A DNA stretch of 64,000 nucleotides from Sediminibacterium soli (GTDB taxonomy: Bacteria; Bacteroidota; Bacteroidia; Chitinophagales; Chitinophagaceae), in NCBI RefSeq assembly GCF_009939225.1, contig NZ_JAACJR010000008.1, positions 59,107 to 123,106 on the forward strand, read 5' to 3'. Positions 57,125-64,000 of this stretch are shown piece after piece. The position numbers and the translations under genes were made by a program. The stretch's first letter is position 1; every line of letters begins with the position of its first letter. The notes beneath the pieces are model-generated. The model searched no databases. It saw nothing but the letters and a program-made list of their open reading frames with translations, and had not been told where the DNA came from.

Positions 57125-58336
57125 ATGAAGCAAGCCCGGCACCCCTATCTGTCTATGTCAAAAACGGAATACATCTGTCTATCGGCCGCCATTATGATGC
57201 TTACCGCACTGGGCATCGATATTATGCTGCCGGCATTGGGTGCATTAAGAATTCATTTCGGGTTAAGACCCGACTCAACGGCAACCGCCAACATCATCGT
57301 GTTCTTTTTCATGGGACAGGTAGCGCAGCTGGTGTTCGGGATATTATCTGACAGGTTCGGACGTTTGCGGGTGTTGCGGATCGGTTTTCCCCTGTACATA
57401 CTGGGTGGTGTGGCCGCTGCCTATGCGCCAACGCTGCTGCTGATGTGCGCGGCACGGTTTATTGCGGGTGTCGGTGCTTCGGCGGTGTTCACCACCACTA
57501 TTGCGGGTGTCAGGGATCGTTTTGCCGGCGACCAGATGGCGCGGACGCTGTCGCTTATTTTTACCATCTTCCTTTTTACACCGATCGCTGCCCCGTTTGT
57601 AGGGATTGCGCTGTTATCGGCCGCGTCCTGGCGTGTTGTGTTTCTAACACCGCCGCTGTTCGGGCTGCTGGTCTTCTTCTGGTCGTTCCGTCTCACAGAA
57701 TCGCATCCCGCCGAAAAAAGAACGCGGTTGCGTGCTATATCTATACAACAGGCATTGCGGCAGGTAATAGGTAACCGGACATTTATGCGGTATACCACGA
57801 TCACCACACTGCTGTTCTCCGGGTTGAGCGTATATGTTTCCGGCTCCGAACGCATGGTAGGTGAATTGTACGGACGCCCCGGTTTGTTTGCCTGGATCTT
57901 TGCCGCTATCGGGCTGGTGATGTCATTATCGGCATTGTTTAACGCGCGACTGGCAGCAAAATACGGAGCGGCGAAAAGCGTCCGCTACCTGCTGCTGGCA
58001 TATACCGTTGTGTCCGCCCTGCTGTTAATGATAACCTGTATCGACGGCGATCCGCCGGGTATGTTTGTTTTCTTTACCTGTATCGGGGCTTTAATGGCCA
58101 TTAACCTGGCGATCGAACCCAACAGCAGCGCACTTGCACTGGAACCGTTGGGCGAAACAGCGGGTATTGCGGCTTCTGTTTACGGAACCATTTTCTTCTT
58201 TGCCGGATCATTGATCGGCGCGCTGATCGGCCAGCTGATGGTGCATTCAGTGATGCCGCTGGTGATCAGCTTTTTCCTGTTTGGCATTACGGGAACGGCA
58301 CTTGCCTGGGGCGACGGGGGCCGTCGTAATCACTGA
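57125..58336 (+). CDS. MFS drug-resistance-type transporter (Bcr/CflA-like)
   Basis: A 403-residue 12-span major facilitator of the DHA1 group. Seen: span 1 with G-I-D-I-M-L-P-A-L, motif A G-I-L-S-D-R-F-G-R-L-R-V-L (67-79 region) between spans 2 and 3, R-F-I-A-G-V-G-A-S-A in span 4 and the P-x-x-P-P-L-F-G end of span 6. The Bcr/CflA subfamily is suggested by D-I-x-L-P-A and the S-R/D-R-F-G-R pattern. Exported compound unknown. Start by the upstream -7 box. Convergent with the sugar isomerase-like gene. Confidence 0.85.
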   Translation: MKQARHPYLSMSKTEYICLSAAIMMLTALGIDIMLPALGALRIHFGLRPDSTATANIIVFFFMGQVAQLVFGILSDRFGRLRVLRIGFPLYILGGVAAAYAPTLLLMCAARFIAGVGASAVFTTTIAGVRDRFAGDQMARTLSLIFTIFLFTPIAAPFVGIALLSAASWRVVFLTPPLFGLLVFFWSFRLTESHPAEKRTRLRAISIQQALRQVIGNRTFMRYTTITTLLFSGLSVYVSGSERMVGELYGRPGLFAWIFAAIGLVMSLSALFNARLAAKYGAAKSVRYLLLAYTVVSALLLMITCIDGDPPGMFVFFTCIGALMAINLAIEPNSSALALEPLGETAGIAASVYGTIFFFAGSLIGALIGQLMVHSVMPLVISFFLFGITGTALAWGDGGRRNH

Positions 58337-58361
58337 ACCGCTATCGCTTTTGTTTGATACG

Positions 58362-59255
58362 CTATAAAAACCGCTGCAGGTGCTTTTTGAAATAAGCCGC
58401 GCTGTCGGCAATGCTTTTCATGGGAGCCTGCGCAAAATTGCCGCCCTGTTCAAGATAATAAAATTTGAGACCCGATTCTGCCGGGTCGGGTAATACCATG
58501 GTATAATCAATGGAACCGTTACCCAGTTCTGTATAATCCCTGGTTACCTTGTCCATATCTTTTATATGCCACATCACATAACGGCCCGGTTGATTCCTGA
58601 CCCATTCTTTGGGGCTGCGTTTGGACGAATGCATCACCCAGTAAAGATCCATCTGCAGTTTTACCAGCGCGGGATCCGTTTCTTTGAGTATGATATCGTA
58701 ACCGGTTTGTCCATCCTGTTCGCGGAATTCAAAGTCGTGGTTATGGTACGCAAATCCCAGTCCCGCATCACTTACCTGTTGACCGATCAGGTTCAGTTTT
58801 TTTGCAAGCAGCCTGAAATGCGCCAGGCTGCGCTGGTCGGGTGCCAGCCAGGGCCAGGTGATGTATTGCATACCCGCCGCTTTGGCGCCTTCGATACAGC
58901 GGTCAACAAATGCATGCAGCGCATCGTCTGTCTGGTTCAGGAAGGGCGCAAAATCATAATGTCCGCTGGAGGCGGTAAGCCCCAGGTCGCCGAGTATTTT
59001 TTTAAACTCCGCAGCCTTGAATCCATAGTAACTGCCTTTCGTGCTGTCGAAGCCGTATATCTCCAGGTCTTCATAACCCATATCCCTGGCTGCTTTTAAC
59101 GATCCCAGCGGATCTTTCGCCATATTAGCACGAATGGTGAAAAGCTGCAGTCCCATTTTATACTTCGGCGCGGGTACGGCAGAAAAAACAGCCGGCGCCA
59201 GTAAGGCGGCAGCCGATGCCATTCCGGTTTGTGTCATAAATTGTCTCCGGTTCAT
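58362..59255 (-). CDS. Sugar phosphate isomerase/epimerase family protein, exported
   Basis: A 297-residue TIM-barrel protein of the AP endonuclease 2/xylose isomerase-like family. It begins with a Tat-type signal (N-R-R-Q-F-M-T, then hydrophobic stretch, A-P-A-V-F-S-A). Barrel marks: M-G-L-Q-L-F-T-I-R (35-43), Y-E-D-L-E-I-Y-G-F, G-F-A-Y-H-N-H-D-F-E-F (metal-ligand region), L-Q-M-D-L-Y-W and M-W-H-I-K-D-M-D. Such exported proteins are common in Bacteroidota next to polysaccharide loci; the reaction is unknown. It is divergent from the GH127 gene by 193 nt, so a link to arabinoside metabolism is possible. Confidence 0.9.
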   Translation of the reverse strand: MNRRQFMTQTGMASAAALLAPAVFSAVPAPKYKMGLQLFTIRANMAKDPLGSLKAARDMGYEDLEIYGFDSTKGSYYGFKAAEFKKILGDLGLTASSGHYDFAPFLNQTDDALHAFVDRCIEGAKAAGMQYITWPWLAPDQRSLAHFRLLAKKLNLIGQQVSDAGLGFAYHNHDFEFREQDGQTGYDIILKETDPALVKLQMDLYWVMHSSKRSPKEWVRNQPGRYVMWHIKDMDKVTRDYTELGNGSIDYTMVLPDPAESGLKFYYLEQGGNFAQAPMKSIADSAAYFKKHLQRFL

Positions 59256-59448
59256 AGTAAACAGTTTAGCAGGGTAAATATATTCCGAAACCGGCGAAAT
59301 GCGGATAATGCGTTGCAGGTGTTACCATATTGCGCGGATTAACCGATGGCATACCTGTTAATATCGGGTGATGATTGGTTAAAATAGACTTATCGGAACA
59401 CGTGGATTATTCCTTGTTTTACGGGAATTATCAAACATTGTTTTTCAT

Positions 59449-62400
59449 ATGAAGATGTACCAAGTATACCTGCGGGTTATTTTGCTTACCGGTATTTTGA
59501 CCGGGAGCCTGGGTACCGGCCTCGCGCAGAACGGCGATCAGATACTGGACGGGATCGGTGAAACCGGAATGATTGCGCGGTATGTATTTAACGGCGATGC
59601 CCGCGACTGGTCCCGCAACAACCTGCACGCCAGGGTTCAGGGAAGCGAAAGCAGATTTGTGAACGACAGCCGGTTTGGAAGGGTTTTATCGCTGGCGGGC
59701 GACAGCAGTTCATTCATCACCATTCCCGGCGAAGCATTGACCGATCTGGAATCGCTGAGTATATCGGGATGGATCTACCTGCGATCCAAACAGCCCGGGC
59801 AGCGCTTTTTTGATTTCGGTAAAGATGCCGGCAAACATTTTTTTGCGGCTCCTGCGGGCACTGCAGAGCAGGAAGGTTACCAGGCACTGATCACATCGGG
59901 CAAAGCAAATAAGAATGGGGCGGTTGCGCCTGCTATCGAGCTGAACAAATGGGTTCATCTTGCCGTAGTGATAGACATACCTTCAAAATCAATCACCACG
60001 TATGTAGACAGCAAACCTGTTGCCGAGGCAAAAGATATCCCGCTGGAACTAACCGAAGTATTCGGTCAGCAACCGGGCGAGAAAATGCTTTATATCGGCA
60101 AATCCCTGACACCGGGAGATGCTTACCTGAATGCGATGGTACACGATTTTCGCATTTACCGTGTTCCGCTGAGCAACAGACAGGTGGCGGCCATTTATAC
60201 AAATGCCCAGAGAGGAAGAGGACTTAACGAAGGATCGGTGAATACCGGTGGCAGGCGTGTTGAAGACGAGCTTCCCCGCTTCTCTCCCACCGAAGCGCAG
60301 CTGTATAACACCTATCTTTTGCAGGTATCGGATGTGGAAGTGGAAACAGAAGCAGGCAGTCTGCCCCGGCTGCCCAGTTATGTGCCCGGAACTTACCGGG
60401 ACGATATGAAAGGCAAAGCCCCCAGGGTGCGCGTGGTATGGCCCGAAGCCACAGACAACAGCGCCGTGCTTACCCCGGGGCGTTACACCATCACCGGACG
60501 CGTTGCCGGAACCAGTTTTCAGCCAAAAGCTTTTGTTACCGTAAAAGCGGCGAAGAAACCGGTTGTGCCTGCTTTGAAACTGGCAACATTTGGACTGGGC
60601 AGGGTTTCACTGAAAACGGATGCCGGCGGACACGAGACACAGTTCATCGAAAACCGCAATAAATTCGTCAGCACGCTGGCAAAAACAGATCCCAACTCAT
60701 TTCTGTACATGTTCCGTCATGCTTTTGGCCAGAAACAACCTGAGGGCGCAAAGCCGCTGGGTGTATGGGACAGCCGCGATACCAAGCTGCGGGGTCATGC
60801 TACGGGTCATTATCTGTCGGCGATTGCACAGGCATATGCGAGCACGGGATACGATAAAACACTGCAGGCGAATTTCTCCGATAAGATGGCCTATATGGTC
60901 AATACGCTGTACGATCTGTCGCGGCTATCCGGCAAGCCGAAGGAAACGAACGGAACACATGTATCCGATCCTGCCGCCGTGCCCCCTGGCCCGGGCAAAA
61001 CCGCTTACGACTCGGACCTGAGTGATACGGGCATACGCAACGACTACTGGAACTGGGGCACAGGATTTATCAGCGCATACCCGCCGGATCAGTTCATCAT
61101 GCTGGAAAACGGCGCCAAGTACGGCGGGCAGAAAAACCAGGTTTGGGCACCGTATTACACGCTGCATAAAATCCTGGCCGGGCTGCTGGATGTATACGAA
61201 GTGAGCGGCAACCAAAAAGCGCTTGCCATTGCCTCGGGTATGGGCGACTGGGTGTATGCACGACTGAGCAAGCTGCCGACAGATACGCTGATCAAGATGT
61301 GGAACACCTATATTGCCGGTGAGTTTGGCGGTATGAATGAGGCCATGGCGCGGCTGTACAGAACCACGGGCAAAGCGGATCACCTGAAAACCGCGCAGCT
61401 GTTTGACAACATCAGGGTGTTCTTTGGCGACACGGCCCACTCGCACGGACTGGCCAAGAATGTGGATCTTTTCCGCGGACTGCATGCCAACCAGCACATA
61501 CCGCAGATAGTGGGCAGTATTGAGATGTACCGCGTTTCGCATAATCCCGAATACTACCGGATTGCCGATAATTTCTGGTACAAGATGGTCAACGATTATA
61601 TGTACAGCATCGGCGGCGTTGCGGGTGCGCGCAATCCCAACAACGCGGAATGTTTTATCAGTCAGCCCGGCACCTTGTACGAAAACGGTTTTGCCGCCGG
61701 AGGTCAGAACGAAACCTGCGCCACCTACAATATGCTGAAGCTGACCAGCGACCTGTTTCTTTTCGATCCACGCGCGGAGTTAATGGATTACTATGAACGC
61801 GGGTTATACAACCATATCCTTGCCTCGGTGGCGGAAAATACGCCTGCCAACACCTATCATGTGCCGCTCAGACCCGGCGCCATCAAACAATTCGGCAACC
61901 CGAATATGACCGGGTTCACCTGCTGTAACGGCACGGCGATAGAAAGCAACACCAAACTGCAGAATTCCATTTATTTCAAAAGCGGGAATGACCGGGCGCT
62001 GTACATTAACTTATACGTTCCTTCCGTGCTGGAATGGACAGAACGCAAGGTAACCGTGGAGCAAACCACGAGCTTCCCCAATGAAGACCAGACTACGCTT
62101 ACCATTCGCGGGAATGGAAAATTTGAGGTGCATGTGCGTGTGCCGGGCTGGGCTACAAAAGGCTTTTTTGTGAAGATCAACGGCAAAGAACAAAAGCTGC
62201 AGGCAAAGCCTGGTACCTACCTGAAACTATCCCGCAGCTGGAAAGACGGTGATAAGATAGAATTGAAAATGCCTTTCGAATTTCACCTGGAACCGGTTAT
62301 GGACCAGCAGAATATCGCCAGCCTGTTTTACGGCCCCGTATTGCTGGCCGCACAGGAACCCGAGGCCCGGAAAGACTGGCGTAAAATAACACTGGATGCA

Positions 62401-62529
62401 GGCGATATCAGCAAATCCATCAAAGGCGATCCGCAGCAGTTACAGTTCACCATTGATGATGTGATCTTTAAACCATTTTATGAAACCTACGGACGCCATT
62501 CTGTTTACCTGGATGTAAAATTGAAATAG
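59449..62529 (+). CDS. GH127-type beta-L-arabinofuranosidase with LamG and Ig-like domains
   Basis: A 1,026-residue secreted glycosidase. Signal peptide (to about 26, G-L-A-Q); LamG/concanavalin-like domain (about 38-262, A-R-Y-V-F-N-G-D, I-S-G-W-I-Y-L, M-V-H-D-F-R-I-Y-R); bacterial Ig-like domain (288-368, W-P-E-A...Y-T-I-T-G-R-V-A-G); then an (alpha/alpha)6 barrel with G-H-A-T-G-H-Y-L-S-A-I-A and W-A-P-Y-Y-T-L-H-K, E-C-F-I-S-Q-P-G-T-L-Y-E-N-G-F, Q-N-E-T-C-A-T-Y-N-M-L-K and F-T-C-C-N-G-T-A-I-E-S. The Cys residues and Glu in the last motifs form the Zn-coordinated nucleophile site of GH127. It probably releases L-arabinofuranose from plant glycoproteins or arabinan. Confidence 0.9.
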   Translation: MKMYQVYLRVILLTGILTGSLGTGLAQNGDQILDGIGETGMIARYVFNGDARDWSRNNLHARVQGSESRFVNDSRFGRVLSLAGDSSSFITIPGEALTDLESLSISGWIYLRSKQPGQRFFDFGKDAGKHFFAAPAGTAEQEGYQALITSGKANKNGAVAPAIELNKWVHLAVVIDIPSKSITTYVDSKPVAEAKDIPLELTEVFGQQPGEKMLYIGKSLTPGDAYLNAMVHDFRIYRVPLSNRQVAAIYTNAQRGRGLNEGSVNTGGRRVEDELPRFSPTEAQLYNTYLLQVSDVEVETEAGSLPRLPSYVPGTYRDDMKGKAPRVRVVWPEATDNSAVLTPGRYTITGRVAGTSFQPKAFVTVKAAKKPVVPALKLATFGLGRVSLKTDAGGHETQFIENRNKFVSTLAKTDPNSFLYMFRHAFGQKQPEGAKPLGVWDSRDTKLRGHATGHYLSAIAQAYASTGYDKTLQANFSDKMAYMVNTLYDLSRLSGKPKETNGTHVSDPAAVPPGPGKTAYDSDLSDTGIRNDYWNWGTGFISAYPPDQFIMLENGAKYGGQKNQVWAPYYTLHKILAGLLDVYEVSGNQKALAIASGMGDWVYARLSKLPTDTLIKMWNTYIAGEFGGMNEAMARLYRTTGKADHLKTAQLFDNIRVFFGDTAHSHGLAKNVDLFRGLHANQHIPQIVGSIEMYRVSHNPEYYRIADNFWYKMVNDYMYSIGGVAGARNPNNAECFISQPGTLYENGFAAGGQNETCATYNMLKLTSDLFLFDPRAELMDYYERGLYNHILASVAENTPANTYHVPLRPGAIKQFGNPNMTGFTCCNGTAIESNTKLQNSIYFKSGNDRALYINLYVPSVLEWTERKVTVEQTTSFPNEDQTTLTIRGNGKFEVHVRVPGWATKGFFVKINGKEQKLQAKPGTYLKLSRSWKDGDKIELKMPFEFHLEPVMDQQNIASLFYGPVLLAAQEPEARKDWRKITLDAGDISKSIKGDPQQLQFTIDDVIFKPFYETYGRHSVYLDVKLK

Positions 62530-62563
62530 AAATAACAGGATATACTATCCAATACTGTTTCTT

Positions 62564-62600
62564 AAAAGAAGACCAGATGCTATCCGGTCTTCTTTTTTTT
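62564..62600 (+). terminator. Terminator of the GH127 gene
   Basis: Stem AAGAAGACC-A-GAT with ATC-C-GGTCTTCTT (one mismatch), loop GCT, then eight T; 35 nt behind the stop codon. A textbook rho-independent terminator. Confidence 0.9.
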
Positions 62601-62662
62601 ACGATGACAGCACAGCGCGTATTATGCAATAAAACAGGGAAAGCGTTCGTTTATTATTCCTG

Positions 62663-63331
62663 ATGCCGCTTCCTGAAAATTACCTGGTTATTAAACGGTC
62701 CCTGTTACCCGGTGCGGGCAAAGGGCTGTTTACCAGGATCGCCATCAACGGGGGAACCCGCATTATCGAATACAAAGGGGTGATCAGAAAAAAAGTCAGG
62801 GAAGCGGATATGCCCTATGCATTTGTTGTGCGCCCGGGTTATTTGATCGATGCGAAAAATTACAAGGACGGTATTGCGCAGTTTGCCAATGATGCCACGG
62901 GAACCGGACAGTTAACCGGTGTTGACAATAACTGCAGGTATGTGCGCGACGGATTGAAAGTGTTTATCGAGGCAAAGAAAAACATCAGGGCCGGCGAAGA
63001 GCTCCTGGTATTTTACGGCAGGGGGTACTGGGTGGAGGAAGACGATACAAATGCCGCGGTCAAAAAAAATATTCATTTACTAACCCATAAACCGGATCGT
63101 ATGGCAACAGCAAAAAAGGCCGCTAAAAAAGCAGCGCCTAAAAAACCCGTAAAGAAACCAATGGCCAAAAAAACAGCGAAGAAAGCTGTTAAAAAAGCGG
63201 CGAAGAAAAAAGCTGCACCAAAAAAAGCGGCGAAGAAAGTGGTAAAAAAAGCAGCTCCTAAAAAAGCAGTGAAGAAAATCGCCAAAAAAGTTCCTTCCCG
63301 CAAAGGAAAAAGCGGAAAAACCGGCGGTTAA
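62663..63331 (+). CDS. SET-domain protein with histone H1-like Lys/Ala tail
   Basis: A 222-residue protein in two parts. Residues 1-125 form a SET lysine methyltransferase domain: S-L-L-P-G-A-G-K-G-L-F-T-R (13-25, SAM-binding start), I-I-E-Y-K-G, the pseudoknot strand F-A-N-D-A-T (74-79) with N-N-C-R-Y at 89-93, and G-E-E-L-L-V-F-Y-G-R-G (111-121) with the catalytic Tyr. Residues 147-222 are nearly all Lys, Ala, Pro and Val (K-K-A-A-P-K-K units), like histone H1-like nucleoid proteins of Bacteroidota and Chlamydia Hc2. The tail should bind DNA and may itself be a substrate. Met147 (63101) could also start a separate tail protein. Back-to-back with the next, convergent gene. Confidence 0.87.
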   Translation: MPLPENYLVIKRSLLPGAGKGLFTRIAINGGTRIIEYKGVIRKKVREADMPYAFVVRPGYLIDAKNYKDGIAQFANDATGTGQLTGVDNNCRYVRDGLKVFIEAKKNIRAGEELLVFYGRGYWVEEDDTNAAVKKNIHLLTHKPDRMATAKKAAKKAAPKKPVKKPMAKKTAKKAVKKAAKKKAAPKKAAKKVVKKAAPKKAVKKIAKKVPSRKGKSGKTGG

Positions 63332-64000
63332 TTACGGATTTTTCAAAGCAGCAAGACTATCCCGCAGCGCGCTGAGATCAATGCCTGCGGGATTTTTGTT
63401 GTCCTTTATAAAATCTTCACTCAGTACGGCATAGGCTTCGTCGCAATAGGTATCGAAATACGCCCAGCTCATCCATTTTTCAATTCCCCAGGTAACTGCT
63501 TTCAGTCCATGTTCGCTGTACCCCGTGATGAGCACCGCGTGCCCGCCCCAGGAGCCCGGTTCAAAATCGCCCACGGTGCCGGAGGCGGGTATCTCCCAGC
63601 GTTTTTGTTTCATACACGAAGCAGGAAGGTTCAGACCGGCATAGCATCCGCCAAAAAGATAGATGGTTTGTCTTACCTCTTCGTGATCGAGCGGATCGAT
63701 GGATGCAAACGCGAAAATGCGATGCCCATGGATATAATATTTGCGCCAGTATTTCAATACATCGATCGAATTCATACCGATGTCATTGGCGCCTGTTTCG
63801 GGATCGTAGCCGGTGAGTGCGGAATAGGTTGCCACGATGGCCGCATCGCTTGGCCGGAAAAGTTTACCGGTGTTCGAGGTCCAGGTCATGATAAAATGTC
63901 CCGCCGCAGCAATGGTGCAGTCCGATGAACGCATATTATCCATCTCACCCCATGCGTCTTTCGCAATATGCGCATCCCAGTTCCAGCTATCGGGCACTGC
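63332..64000 (-). CDS. Papain-like cysteine peptidase-like protein, N-terminus cut by window edge
   Basis: At least 222 residues of a soluble protein with a C1/C39-like fold. The visible part starts P-D-S-W-N-W-D and has S-D-C-T-I-A-A-A-G-H-F (probable catalytic Cys and helix), G-L-N-L-P and G-S-W-G-G-H-A-V-L-I-T-G-Y (catalytic His), then V-T-W-G-I-E-K-W-M-S-W-A-Y-F and Y-A-V-L-S-E-D. Similar proteins often begin some 15-25 residues before the W-N-W-D motif, so the first ATG lies outside the window; the GTG at 63997 is probably internal. Its stop (63332-63334) abuts the stop of the SET gene with no base between. Function not known. Confidence 0.7.
   Translation of the reverse strand, partial: AVPDSWNWDAHIAKDAWGEMDNMRSSDCTIAAAGHFIMTWTSNTGKLFRPSDAAIVATYSALTGYDPETGANDIGMNSIDVLKYWRKYYIHGHRIFAFASIDPLDHEEVRQTIYLFGGCYAGLNLPASCMKQKRWEIPASGTVGDFEPGSWGGHAVLITGYSEHGLKAVTWGIEKWMSWAYFDTYCDEAYAVLSEDFIKDNKNPAGIDLSALRDSLAALKNP

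Noticed and set aside
63119-63330. Low-complexity AAAAAGC/GCGAAGAAA stretch considered as a tandem DNA repeat
   Set aside because: The periodicity comes from Lys and Ala codons with varied third bases, so selection is on the protein, not on a DNA repeat.

Overview
The window comes from a chromosome of the phylum Bacteroidota, most likely family Chitinophagaceae (inferred from gene content, not from a database search). The signs are a SusC/SusD pair with a downstream lipoprotein, a type IX secretion sorting domain on a 1,746-residue adhesin-like protein, cytochrome c maturation genes of the Bacteroidota kind, DUF4294 and SpmA-SpmB fusion genes, and promoters of the TTG-N19..21-TAnnTTTG type. 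Base composition is near half G+C in genes, with AT-rich gaps. No phage, plasmid, IS element or CRISPR array was seen.

Layout. 1-9.4 kb is housekeeping: the start of a GIY-YIG gene beside tRNA-Val(TAC), clpS, a DUF486 membrane protein, DUF4294, ccmF and ccmE (divergent from a ureohydrolase operon), a radical SAM enzyme and a RibD/DHFR-like reductase. 9.6-12.1 kb is a compact operon of a secreted barrel-like protein, a small HETVH protein and an LpxR-type lipid A deacylase. 12.2-20.5 kb holds an AlkD-like repair protein, a sugar porter, a histidine kinase/response regulator pair, a GH43 enzyme, an NlpC/P60 hydrolase and an ECF sigma factor with a small membrane partner. 20.5-26.3 kb encodes the giant T9SS cargo protein, with a nested SUEL-type lectin domain, and a small exported partner. 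26.7-31.3 kb has a LytTR regulator, a TPR histidine kinase and a Na+/H+ antiporter-like protein.

31.4-62.5 kb is rich in glycan metabolism and envelope transport. A LacI gene heads a run with DUF3472, GH109 (alpha-N-acetylgalactosaminidase type) and an N-acetylhexosamine 1-kinase-like protein, which together suggest release and phosphorylation of GalNAc. Next come a TonB siderophore receptor with a PepSY membrane protein, an ArsR/SRPBCC pair, GH43, a CE15 glucuronoyl esterase, a GH20 hexosaminidase, an NmrA-like/HxlR divergent pair with a clear double operator, a SusC-SusD-lipoprotein locus, a sugar isomerase-like protein and a large LamG-GH127 enzyme. The window ends with a SET-domain protein carrying a histone H1-like Lys/Ala tail and a papain-like protein cut by the window edge.

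Intergenic gaps carry several families of short dispersed repeats (palindromic CCTGTCTGCC types, CACAGATT types, TTGTTCC runs, CTCCGTG/CTCTGCG types), typical of this group. TAnnTTTG boxes were used to correct several start codons. The observations most worth following up are the SET/H1-like fusion, the lectin domain nested in a HYR-like repeat, the barrel/HETVH/LpxR operon, the CxxxY-type CcmE and the HxlR operator.
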